DNA from: a virus
IMG/VR virus record: IMGVR_UViG_3300040806_001064
Location: 1-27,605 of that record
DNA: 27,605 bases
Direction: 5' to 3' (one strand)
The notes below the pieces were generated by a model. It was not told where the DNA came from and made no database searches. It saw nothing but the letters and a program-made list of their open reading frames with translations. Of this stretch, positions 21,954-27,605 are shown one piece after another. The position numbers were made by a program, and so were the translations under genes. Positions within the stretch are counted from its first letter, which is position 1, and each line of letters starts with the position of its first letter.

Positions 21954-21982
21954 ATTATATACTTAGTTTAGGCGTTTGTCAA
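21954..21982 (-). promoter_or_regulatory. Perfect consensus sigma-70 promoter for dnaJ-def-clpA, probably leaderless
   Basis: TTGACA (21982-21977), 17 bp, TATAAT (21959-21954), then only six bases (AGTGCT) to the ATG at 21947. With the usual 6-7 bp from -10 box to start site, the RNA would begin at the A of the ATG. It lies in the 38 bp gap between dnaJ and the lysis region. Confidence 0.85.
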
Positions 21983-21985
21983 GTA

Positions 21986-22315
21986 TTACTTGTCTGACTT
22001 TTTGCTTGAACCTGTATAAAGACCAAACCAAGCCGCACCAGCACCAACTACGATACTAACCAAGCCTGATTGTTCCATTGTTGGATTAGGTAATTCCATA
22101 TACCAAACTACAACTTTGTATAATAGAACAATGTATGTTGTAATGAATACTCTTGGAAAAATTCTCCAACTATCAACTGCACGAGCCAAATGTATTAATC
22201 TTGCATATGGATTTGGTCCTAGATCTTTTACACTTGTGTCAACTTCTAATTCAACTGATACTTTTTTTGAAGCAGAATTTTGATCTGCTGGTACTACAAT
22301 CTTATCGTCACTCAT
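21986..22315 (-). CDS. Membrane protein, holin candidate (109 aa)
   Basis: 109 residues: a charged N-terminal tail of about 45, then two hydrophobic helices (IFPRVFITTYIVLLYKVVVW and SGLVSIVVGAGAAWFGLYTG) and a short basic end (SSKKSDK). The A-x-W-F-G-L-Y-x-x-G ending of the second helix is like putative holins of marine phages, as I recall. Position in the lysis region supports a holin or holin-associated role. ATGA overlap with the upstream gene at 22312-22315. Confidence 0.65.
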   Translation of the reverse strand: MSDDKIVVPADQNSASKKVSVELEVDTSVKDLGPNPYARLIHLARAVDSWRIFPRVFITTYIVLLYKVVVWYMELPNPTMEQSGLVSIVVGAGAAWFGLYTGSSKKSDK

Positions 22316-22596
22316 TTCTTTTTGCCCTCTAGTTTATCTAGACGAGACTCAATCTCGTCAATCTTTGAAGTTATCTTAGGATACTTTACACGCCAAGCAT
22401 TTGGATCATTTTGTAGCCAAGTCCAACCCCAACGTATTGCTAAGTATTCTAAGGTAGCATCAAACTTTTGTACGCCCCATGTTGCCATTCTTGTGTCTTT
22501 AAACCAGAACAAAAATGCGGCACCTAGTAATGACCCTGCAATACTAGTATAAATCCAAAGACGGTCGCCCGCCATCTGTGTAATCATTTCCCACAT
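22312..22596 (-). CDS. Single-pass membrane protein of the lysis region (94 aa)
   Basis: 94 residues: one N-terminal transmembrane helix (LWIYTSIAGSLLGAAFLFWF), a Trp-rich middle (WGVQKFDATLEYLAIRWGWT) and a C-terminal coiled coil (ITSKIDEIESRLDKLEGKKK). Preceded by GAGAGGG and a late promoter box, so it heads the last two genes of the lysis region. Could be a holin partner, antiholin or unrelated membrane protein. Confidence 0.65.
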   Translation of the reverse strand: MWEMITQMAGDRLWIYTSIAGSLLGAAFLFWFKDTRMATWGVQKFDATLEYLAIRWGWTWLQNDPNAWRVKYPKITSKIDEIESRLDKLEGKKK

Positions 22597-22620
22597 AATA
22601 ACCCTCTCGTTTTATATGTG

Positions 22621-22628
22621 TATTTATC
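22621..22628 (-). promoter_or_regulatory. T4-type late promoter box GATAAATA
   Basis: GATAAATA on the minus strand, about 24 bp before the ATG at 22596. It overlaps the stop codon of the 24-residue frame. Confidence 0.6.
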
Positions 22629-22698
22629 GATTAGTGTTTGCTATAAGAAGATATAATAAGAAAGCAGTTAATACAGTGAAATAGAATAGAGCACACAT
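22624..22698 (-). CDS. Tiny hydrophobic peptide (24 aa), possible lysis-region microprotein
   Basis: A 24-codon frame, MCALFYFTVLTAFLLYLLIA followed by NTNR, almost all one transmembrane helix. Its ATG at 22698 comes three bases after the stop of the small lipoprotein gene, which would allow translational coupling; there is no own SD. The rest of the 100 bp gap holds only the late promoter. Function is not known; membrane peptides of this size in a lysis region might tune holin action. May be fortuitous. Confidence 0.35.
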   Translation of the reverse strand: MCALFYFTVLTAFLLYLLIANTNR

Positions 22699-22701
22699 AA
22701 T

Positions 22702-22869
22702 TTAAAAATTACACTTAATATTGGCTTTAGGAGTTACGTTTTTTCTTATAGTTTCAGTGTCTGTAGGAAGACCATCTACATTAACACCAGGGTTTACCTT
22801 ACAACTAGATTTGTTAGCACAACTACTTAGAAGGAGTAGTATTAGTATCAGGCTTAACTGCGTCTTCAT
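22702..22869 (-). CDS. Small lipoprotein overlapping the o-spanin gene (55 aa)
   Basis: 55 residues in a frame shifted relative to the gene upstream. The signal peptide MKTQLSLILILLLLSSCANK carries the lipobox L-S-S-C at Cys17. The mature part is about 38 residues with two more Cys (KSSCKVNPG and IKCNF) and a Pro/Thr-rich middle, the size of lambda Rz1. It overlaps the 3' end of the lipoprotein gene at 22823-23203 by 47 bp, much as Rz1 overlaps Rz. No obvious SD. Could be an additional spanin component or an exclusion lipoprotein. Confidence 0.6.
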   Translation of the reverse strand: MKTQLSLILILLLLSSCANKSSCKVNPGVNVDGLPTDTETIRKNVTPKANIKCNF

Positions 22870-23203
22870 AATAAACAATAATTTGCTTTTGTTGTTCTAT
22901 GTATCTACGAAGTTCAGCAAAATTTAAAGATAGGTTTTCGTAGTCTTTTACACTGATAGCAATGTATGCGTCAGCGCCATTCTTGGCTTCAAATTCTTTT
23001 ATAAACTCTTCGTAGTTCTCTTTTGAAACCACATAGATCTTAACATCGTTCAGTTGAACCGGCTTAGGTTGTGCAACGATAGGTACTGTTGTTTTTACCG
23101 TATTAGTTACTGTTACTATCTTTGGTTCCGGAGTCAGTAGACTGCATCCCGTTGTCAGGAGCAGTGATAGACTCAAGATCATCCCATAACTTATTAGTCG
23201 CAT
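22823..23203 (-). CDS. Lipoprotein, putative outer-membrane spanin (o-spanin)
   Basis: 126 residues from ATG at 23203 (AAAAGAGA precedes it; an upstream ATG at 23221 lies in front but gives a less typical signal peptide). The signal peptide MRLISYGMILSLSLLLTTGC ends in the lipobox L-T-T-G-C at Cys20. After a Pro/Val linker (PEPKIVTVTNTVKTTVPIVA) come LNDVKIYVVSKENYEEFIKE and SVKDYENLSLNFAELRRYIE with EQQKQIIVYYE, a helical region. It overlaps the inner-membrane spanin gene by 101 bp in another frame, the typical i-spanin/o-spanin layout. In the lysis model the two link inner and outer membranes and fuse them. Confidence 0.75.
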   Translation of the reverse strand: MRLISYGMILSLSLLLTTGCSLLTPEPKIVTVTNTVKTTVPIVAQPKPVQLNDVKIYVVSKENYEEFIKEFEAKNGADAYIAISVKDYENLSLNFAELRRYIEQQKQIIVYYEDAVKPDTNTTPSK

Positions 23204-23528
23204 TTTGCATTCTCTTTTCAATCAAACCTGGCTTCTTGTTAGCCAAGTGTGTTAGATTATGTTTTTGTAGAGTAGCACGAAGTTCATCTCCATACTTCTC
23301 TGCTTTTTGTAAATCGGTACTTAGTTGCATATTCAACTCGTTTATACGTAAATTTTCTGATCTTTCAAGTTTAAGACTTGATTCACTAACCTCAAGGGCA
23401 ACTTCCATTTTTGCTACATTTGCTCTAGCAATCTCTAAGTTTTTTTGCAAGTTCTTAACATATAGGAAAGCACCTCCAGCAGTTGCTAGAAGTATTAAAA
23501 TCATTACAATTCGAATTGAACTAAACAT
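23103..23528 (-). CDS. Inner-membrane spanin (Rz-like, i-spanin)
   Basis: 141 residues: N-terminal transmembrane helix (IVMILILLATAGGAFLYVKN) followed by a long periplasmic coiled coil (LEIARANVAKMEVALEVSES, NELNMQLSTDLQKAEKYGDE) and a Ser/Thr/Asp-rich end. This type II topology with coiled coil matches Rz proteins. It comes 6 bp after the endolysin gene and overlaps the lipoprotein gene. Confidence 0.8.
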   Translation of the reverse strand: MFSSIRIVMILILLATAGGAFLYVKNLQKNLEIARANVAKMEVALEVSESSLKLERSENLRINELNMQLSTDLQKAEKYGDELRATLQKHNLTHLANKKPGLIEKRMQNATNKLWDDLESITAPDNGMQSTDSGTKDSNSN

Positions 23529-23534
23529 TCTTAA

Positions 23535-24062
23535 TTATTCAGCCATCTCAATTGCTTTTTCTTTAGTAGCATTTACTCTTGAAGTCCAACCGTTTCCAAA
23601 AGTTTTAAATGTTGCTAATGACTCGTAGTATTCTTGTCTAATTTTCGAATATTCATTAATTGCATTTGTAATGCCATTTGCTTCAACATAACCTTGTGCT
23701 TTAGAAATAGTGTTAGGACCAATCCAGCCATCTACTTTAGCACCAACCATCATTTGTAAAAACTTAGTTGCTCTGTGTCTTCCACTATTTACACACATAT
23801 CAAACACTGCAAGGTCTAAACCTTTAGGAAGGTCGTCAGCAAGAATGCCTGCCCAGTAATTCTTTTTATAAATTGGTGTTACGTCTACTTCTGTAAGATT
23901 TTTAATTTTTTCTTTAGTAACTACTTTGCCAAACCAATCTTCATAAGTTTGTTTAGTAATGCCCATATTAGTTGCACCGCCTGGGTCTTTAGGATGATCA
24001 ACGTAACCACCTTCGTGTTCAAGAATAACTCTTAAACAGTTTTTAAAATTGTCTTTTGCCAT
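23535..24062 (-). CDS. Endolysin, glycoside hydrolase family 108-type muramidase
   Basis: 175 residues. The GH108 signature is at the N-terminus: ILEHEGGYVDHPKDPGGATN with catalytic Glu17 (E-G-G-Y) and GITKQTY. Conserved helices follow (LPKGLDLAVFDMCVNSG, RATKFLQMMVGAKVDGWIGP, where D-G-x-x-G-P is the peptidoglycan-binding part). It cleaves peptidoglycan at the end of infection. No signal peptide, so a holin should be needed. GAGG precedes the ATG; a CATAAATA box lies about 150 bp upstream inside the next gene. Confidence 0.9.
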   Translation of the reverse strand: MAKDNFKNCLRVILEHEGGYVDHPKDPGGATNMGITKQTYEDWFGKVVTKEKIKNLTEVDVTPIYKKNYWAGILADDLPKGLDLAVFDMCVNSGRHRATKFLQMMVGAKVDGWIGPNTISKAQGYVEANGITNAINEYSKIRQEYYESLATFKTFGNGWTSRVNATKEKAIEMAE

Positions 24063-24067
24063 AGTTT

Positions 24068-24778
24068 TTAACCTCTTTTCACAATTAATGAATAACCGCT
24101 ATTTTCTAGCACTAGTTTCTTACCATACTTAGTAATATTATAATCACCTAAGTACTTGGTAAGATAAATGACTTCTGCAAAGCCATTGATGTCTAATGCT
24201 TCATTGATATTTATGTCTTTGGTTTGTCCAAAGTCTACTACTTTGAATAAAACCGGATCCATAAAAGCGTTTTTTATCTTTAGAGTGTGTTCATCTAGCA
24301 TAACTACATCTTCAGCATAACTGTTGTTAAAAAAGTTTTTGTAGTTATCCATATTATTTTCATTCACTCTAATGTCGTAAGCGTCATGATCTGTTGGGAC
24401 CATTTCTGCTAGGTTGTTTACAGATGCCTCGTGGCTTCTGAAACCTTTATAGTATCGAAACTTCATCTCTTCAAGTCCACATATCTGTTTAATACCATCT
24501 AGCATTTCACTAATGTTTCCTGGGGCTTCTTTATTTCTTTCAAGTTCGACAAAGACTTTATACATACCGTCACTTTGCTCACCGGTTGTTTTGTCTGCGT
24601 CTAATACGAAGGGATATCCTTTTTCGATAAAATTCTCTAAATCTTCAGCACTACCTTCATTCTTTGTAGAAAAACTAATAACAATGACATCCTTGTCATC
24701 GCCCATTTTACTTTTAAATGAATCGATTTCAAAGATTGCATCAACTAGATTTTGTAAGTCGTTTTTCTTTAATCCCAT
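24068..24778 (-). CDS. Conserved-looking hypothetical protein (236 aa)
   Basis: 236 soluble acidic residues. Starts MGLKKNDLQNLVDAIFEIDS; includes KDVIVISFSTKNEGSAEDLE, then VLDADKTTGEQSDGMYKVFVE and SEMLDGIKQICGLEEMKFRYY, and a later part rich in strands. I do not recognise a named family, though proteins like this appear in marine T4-like phage genomes. TAATG coupling with the gene upstream, SD GGAG within it. Confidence 0.75.
   Translation of the reverse strand: MGLKKNDLQNLVDAIFEIDSFKSKMGDDKDVIVISFSTKNEGSAEDLENFIEKGYPFVLDADKTTGEQSDGMYKVFVELERNKEAPGNISEMLDGIKQICGLEEMKFRYYKGFRSHEASVNNLAEMVPTDHDAYDIRVNENNMDNYKNFFNNSYAEDVVMLDEHTLKIKNAFMDPVLFKVVDFGQTKDININEALDINGFAEVIYLTKYLGDYNITKYGKKLVLENSGYSLIVKRG
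24208..24215 (-). promoter_or_regulatory. Candidate late promoter box CATAAATA inside a gene
   Basis: CATAAATA within the coding sequence of the 236-residue gene, about 150 bp before the endolysin ATG. It could give separate late expression of the lysis genes, but a chance match in AT-rich coding sequence is possible. Confidence 0.35.
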
Positions 24779-25305
24779 TATACTGCTCCTTCTGCCGGAG
24801 CCTCTGGTGCCGCCATTTCTGCAGGTTGAGCATTTGCATCTGGTGCAGGAGTTTGTTCTACCCCTGGTTCGTTTGCCATATCTAGCATTTCGTTATAACC
24901 ACTATAAATGTCTACAATTAATTTCTTAGGCATAGCAATTTCAACTACCCAAATTTCTTCTCTATCTAGTTTGCCTTTTTTAGTACCTGGACGAATGTCT
25001 CCCGGTGTTTTAATTTTGCGTGGTTTTAAGATATGATCTTTTTTGTATGAAATTTTACAGTCGTAATCTAGAAGTCTTTTGCCGCCCATTGGATCAGGCA
25101 TTTTATCTCTTGGCCACATAAACGAACAAATTACCCAATGACGTTTAATACCAGGACCGGCTACTAATTCACCATCTTCCCAGTTATCATAAACATATAA
25201 ATCTAATTCGTCTAATACACGTTCAAAATCCTTAAGAACTTGAAACGCAGTATCGCTTTCGTAAATGTTCTGAATGTTTCTAATTACTTCTAATACGTCT
25301 TTCAT
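24778..25305 (-). CDS. Hypothetical late protein with Pro/Ala-rich tail (175 aa)
   Basis: 175 residues: a helical start (MKDVLEVIRNIQNIYESDTA), a Trp-rich beta part (RHWVICSFMWPRDKMPDPMG), a basic segment (HILKPRKIKTPGDIRPGTKK), and a flexible end of about 30 residues rich in Pro, Ala and Glu (EQTPAPDANAQPAEMAAPEA). No family recognised; a virion component is plausible. A GATAAATA box lies about 27 bp upstream. Confidence 0.75.
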   Translation of the reverse strand: MKDVLEVIRNIQNIYESDTAFQVLKDFERVLDELDLYVYDNWEDGELVAGPGIKRHWVICSFMWPRDKMPDPMGGKRLLDYDCKISYKKDHILKPRKIKTPGDIRPGTKKGKLDREEIWVVEIAMPKKLIVDIYSGYNEMLDMANEPGVEQTPAPDANAQPAEMAAPEAPAEGAV

Positions 25306-25331
25306 ATGATATTTCCAATCTACTGTATACT

Positions 25332-25339
25332 TATTTATC
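25332..25339 (-). promoter_or_regulatory. T4-type late promoter box GATAAATA
   Basis: GATAAATA on the minus strand in the divergent intergenic region, with a leader of about 26 nt to the ATG at 25305. It heads the late run that ends in the lysis genes. Confidence 0.65.
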
Positions 25340-25409
25340 AGGATTACATCTATATGTATGTAGTTTTGTTTCTGTACATATTGCTAAATATTTTTGTAGA
25401 GTGCAGAAT

Positions 25410-25429
25410 ATATAGCGCCTACGCTATAT
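25410..25429. repeat. Perfect inverted repeat upstream of phoH
   Basis: Arms of eight bases (ATATAGCG and CGCTATAT) around a 4-base loop CCTA. In RNA this is a stable small hairpin 42 bases before the phoH ATG; in DNA it could be an operator. There is no T-run after it, so it is not a typical terminator. Confidence 0.6.
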
Positions 25430-25471
25430 TAATGCAGTACTACGTATATTTTATCCATAAAGGAGGACTGC

Positions 25472-26203
25472 ATGGGTGCAAAAAGAAAGTCTCGTCAGAG
25501 ACATGACTACAACAAAAATAACGTTGTAGAAATCAATAATTTTCTTTCTCAAAAGAAAAAAGAAGTCAAAATCCTACCAAGAAACATAAACCAAGAAACA
25601 TACTTACTAAACTTGTTAGACCCGTCGAAGGACATAGTCTTTGGCATCGGGCCGGCAGGCACGGGTAAAACCTTACTGGCTGTGCAAACGGCTGTTAAAC
25701 TGTTTAAGGAAGGAAAAGTTGACAAGATTATTGTTACCAGACCGGCTGTTAGTGCAGACGAAGATTTAGGGTTTTTACCAGGTACGCTAGAACAAAAAAT
25801 GGCACCGTGGACAAGACCTATATTTGACGTATTGCGTGAGTATTTTGATGCGGCACAAATCACAGGCATGATTGAAGAAGGCATTATTGAAATCGCCCCT
25901 CTAGCATATATGCGAGGACGAACATTTAAAAATGCATTTATTATTGCAGATGAAATGCAAAACGCAACACAAAATCAAATGAAGATGTTATTAACACGTT
26001 TAGGTGATTATTCTTACATGGCTGTTACAGGAGACTTGGCACAGGCTGATAGATTAAAAGATAACGGATTAATTGATTTTTGTAGGCACTTAGAACATCA
26101 TGGTCGTGCAGACAGACTTAGTGTAGTAGAATTTGAAAGAGGTGATATTGAACGACACGAGGCTGTTAAAGAAGTTCTAGAAATTTATGGTGATGTTTTT
26201 TAA
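25472..26203 (+). CDS. phoH: PhoH-like P-loop ATPase
   Basis: 243 residues. Walker A GPAGTGKT follows DIVFGI; IIVTRPAVSADEDLGFLPG is the family signature; Walker B is AFIIADEMQNA; later AVTGDLAQADR is also typical. A basic N-terminal tail (MGAKRKSRQRHDYNKNN) precedes the core. PhoH is common in marine phages; its role is unclear (RNA-related ATPase; linked to phosphate stress in bacteria). It is the only plus-strand gene here, has an AGGAGG SD, and its stop overlaps the end of the convergent gene by 4 bp. Confidence 0.93.
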   Translation: MGAKRKSRQRHDYNKNNVVEINNFLSQKKKEVKILPRNINQETYLLNLLDPSKDIVFGIGPAGTGKTLLAVQTAVKLFKEGKVDKIIVTRPAVSADEDLGFLPGTLEQKMAPWTRPIFDVLREYFDAAQITGMIEEGIIEIAPLAYMRGRTFKNAFIIADEMQNATQNQMKMLLTRLGDYSYMAVTGDLAQADRLKDNGLIDFCRHLEHHGRADRLSVVEFERGDIERHEAVKEVLEIYGDVF

Positions 26204-26967
26204 TCGCCTGGAAGTTCGGTATCATGAGCATCAACAGTATATAACTTTTTTGCTTTAACCCATTTAATCCAGCCTGCATAAGTCATTTTGTGTAGGCTGG
26301 ATATTGCCCACTGACGTTTCATAACTGTTTCGTCTAGTTCCATAGTTCTTGCAACTAGGTGTTCTCGCTTAAACGGAATAACCTGTACAAGAGGTTCTCC
26401 CATTTTAATTGTTGTTGGCTTAATTTCTTTAAGCATAATATTAATAGGACTTTGCGGTGCTCCTAAATCGTGATCCATTACACCAGGAACTGCTTCCCAG
26501 TTCTTACCTTCATGATAATACATTGGCAAGTACAAAGTACTCCATCCTGGTTGATTCCAAGTAAACCACGGATTATCTAATTTAACTGCTCCTCGTACTT
26601 TAAATTTACCGTTCATAAAGCCATGTAACTGTTCAGATGGGTGATAAGCATCATTGTACATTGGATCACTGTATCGAGTTTCTATATGCTCTCCGTCGGG
26701 AGATGGCATAATTTCAATATCACACCAAGCAGGAATAACATATCCCATACTCATATAATCTGTAATTCCAGGGCAGGCTCTGATAGTTTTTTTATGATCA
26801 ATATTATGATCACCCTTTTCGCCTATTGACGGAATGCTTTTAAACTTATCTGGAAAGAACTTACTCGCAGGTTGTATAGGTGAATATTTACGTACACCCC
26901 AACTTTGACAAGCAAAGTTAATTACTGGTTTATCTTTTTTGAATAAGTTTTTAATAAAATTTATCAT
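26200..26967 (-). CDS. Conserved-looking hypothetical protein (255 aa)
   Basis: 255 residues. A short basic amphipathic N-terminus (MINFIKNLFKKDKPVINFAC) is followed by a Trp/Pro/His-rich, beta-type body: ACPGITDYMSMGYVIPAWCD, NPWFTWNQPGWSTLYLPMYY and GEPLVQVIPFKREHL. The pattern suggests a jelly-roll or cupin-like fold but no metal motif is clear. I do not recognise the family. ATGA overlap with the dCMP deaminase stop at 26964-26967; converges on phoH with no visible terminator between them. Confidence 0.75.
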   Translation of the reverse strand: MINFIKNLFKKDKPVINFACQSWGVRKYSPIQPASKFFPDKFKSIPSIGEKGDHNIDHKKTIRACPGITDYMSMGYVIPAWCDIEIMPSPDGEHIETRYSDPMYNDAYHPSEQLHGFMNGKFKVRGAVKLDNPWFTWNQPGWSTLYLPMYYHEGKNWEAVPGVMDHDLGAPQSPINIMLKEIKPTTIKMGEPLVQVIPFKREHLVARTMELDETVMKRQWAISSLHKMTYAGWIKWVKAKKLYTVDAHDTELPGD

Positions 26968-27395
26968 ACTTTAGTAACTGCTACCTTTGATTTTTCTAAG
27001 AATTCAATTCCGTCGTTACTACGATAGTTATCCTTGTAATATACTGTGCTAATACCACTCTGGTATATTAGTTTTGCACATTCTAAGCAAGGACTATGTG
27101 TAACAAATAATGTAGCATCATTACCACTTTCGTTTGATTTTGCCAATTTAGCAATCGCATTTGATTCTGCGTGAAGTACTTCTGGTTTAGATCTTAAAAC
27201 AGGAGATCCTACGTCATCTATTCTAATTAAGTCTTCACACTCATTATCCCAGCCACTAGGCATACCGTTGTAACCAATAGAGATAATTCGATCATCCTTT
27301 ACAACAATCGCACCTACGTTCAAACGTTTTGCTGAACTGAGATTAGCAAATGTTTTGGCTACCTCCATATAAGCATTAATGAACTTCTGTTTCAC
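26964..27395 (-). CDS. cd: dCMP deaminase
   Basis: 143 residues with the zinc-dependent deaminase motifs: LHAESNAI with His75 and Glu77, and HSPCLECAKLI with Cys103 and Cys106. NVGAIVVKDDRIISIGYNGM and GWDNECED match dCMP deaminases. It makes dUMP for ThyX, the gene upstream. The start is GTG at 27395, inside the end of thyX (20 bp overlap), with AGGA as SD. Confidence 0.9.
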   Translation of the reverse strand: MKQKFINAYMEVAKTFANLSSAKRLNVGAIVVKDDRIISIGYNGMPSGWDNECEDLIRIDDVGSPVLRSKPEVLHAESNAIAKLAKSNESGNDATLFVTHSPCLECAKLIYQSGISTVYYKDNYRSNDGIEFLEKSKVAVTKV

Positions 27396-27605
27396 TTACA
27401 AGATCCTTTGCTAATGGAAAAATTTCTGCAATAACTTTAGCACAAGCATGAGCAATATCCATATGCTCTTTTTGTGTGCCGTTAGCACCACGTAATTCAA
27501 TGTAGTGAATCCAACTACGAAGTGTACCATTCATATACAATCGTGTCTTAGTACAACCTTCTGGTAATACTGCACGAGCCTGTTCTTTTGCAATACCGTT
27601 ATCAA
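27376..27605 (-). CDS. thyX: Flavin-dependent thymidylate synthase ThyX, C-terminal part
   Basis: The last 76 codons of a gene that enters from the right edge. GIAKEQARAVLPEGCTKTRL, then NGTLRSWIHYIELRG and QKEHMDIAHACAKVIAEIFP match the C-terminal half of ThyX (nucleotide-binding Arg in R-S-W-x-x-Y-x-x-L-R, and the Q-x-E-x-x-x-I-A helix). ThyX methylates dUMP using folate and FAD. With dCMP deaminase it forms a dTMP supply pair. Confidence 0.88.
   Translation of the reverse strand, partial: DNGIAKEQARAVLPEGCTKTRLYMNGTLRSWIHYIELRGANGTQKEHMDIAHACAKVIAEIFPLAKDLVSETEVH

Larger units (their letters stand above)
25306..25471. other. Divergent intergenic region (166 bp) between late genes and phoH
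   Basis: The only divergent gap in the window. It holds a minus-strand late box, a perfect 8 bp inverted repeat (ATATAGCG, loop CCTA, CGCTATAT at 25410-25429), and on the plus strand a strong SD (AAAGGAGG) for phoH. A weak plus-strand promoter can be proposed (TTGTTT, 17 bp, TATTTT) but no consensus one is present. Confidence 0.6.

Noticed and set aside
23122-23628. 168-residue plus-strand frame opposite the spanin and endolysin genes
   Set aside because: Shadow of the i-spanin coding sequence; Cys/Phe/Ser-rich composition typical of antisense frames.
25410-25429. Inverted repeat read as a terminator
   Set aside because: No T-run follows on either strand and no gene ends there.
1-27605. tRNA genes, CRISPR arrays, insertion sequences, integrase or attachment sites
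   Set aside because: Gaps are short and hold no cloverleaf-like or repeat-spacer patterns, and no transposase or integrase motif was seen.

Overview
The window looks like part of the genome of a tailed phage of the T4-like (myovirus) group, most probably a marine one. Evidence: a family B DNA polymerase (gp43 type), sliding clamp (gp45 type), DexA-type exonuclease, a DsbA-like small protein, dCMP deaminase, ThyX and PhoH; dense packing with 1-20 bp overlaps; almost all genes on one strand; AT-rich sequence; T4-type late promoter boxes (ATAAATA); and many small proteins of a kind I associate with marine T4-like phages. No rRNA, tRNA, integrase, insertion sequence or CRISPR array was seen. The host cannot be named from this sequence; low GC and gene content fit a marine alphaproteobacterium or similar, but that is inference.

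Layout, left to right; all genes are on the minus strand unless stated, so transcription runs right to left. 1-3439: unknown genes plus a tRNA-guanine-transglycosylase-like protein (DpdA type) and a possible 6-pyruvoyl-tetrahydropterin-synthase-like protein, suggesting 7-deazaguanine DNA modification. 3452-9076: replication block (gp45 clamp, epimerase, MBD4-like HhH glycosylase, cupin, DexA nuclease, gp43 polymerase). 9125-11067: small genes (HAD phosphatase, membrane proteins, DsbA-like) ending in a rubrerythrin under a near-consensus sigma-70 promoter. 11139-18330: late-type block, with several short or modular proteins whose N-termini resemble the capsid-targeting leaders of T4 internal head proteins; two carry enzyme domains (HAD nucleotidase, nucleotidyltransferase). 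18348-21947: a protein quality-control cassette dnaJ - def (peptide deformylase) - clpA, driven by a perfect consensus sigma-70 promoter whose start site falls at the dnaJ start codon. 21986-24062: lysis region (two membrane proteins, a tiny hydrophobic peptide, two overlapping lipoproteins, an inner-membrane spanin, a GH108-type endolysin). 24068-25305: two unknown late genes. 25472-26203: phoH, the only plus-strand gene. 26200-27605: unknown gene, dCMP deaminase and the 3' end of thyX.

Two promoter classes can be read by eye. Sigma-70-like boxes, all with exactly 17 bp spacers, precede clamp, rubrerythrin, dnaJ, and two genes near the left end (early expression by host polymerase). ATAAATA boxes precede virion-like and lysis genes (late expression; in T4 these need gp55, gp33 and the gp45 clamp, the last of which is encoded here). 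The most interesting points are the DnaJ/PDF/ClpA cassette with a ClpP-docking loop, the cluster of putative capsid-packaged proteins, small overlapping genes in the lysis region, a possible autoregulatory hairpin in front of the polymerase gene, and an apparent -1 frameshift in a small membrane protein gene.
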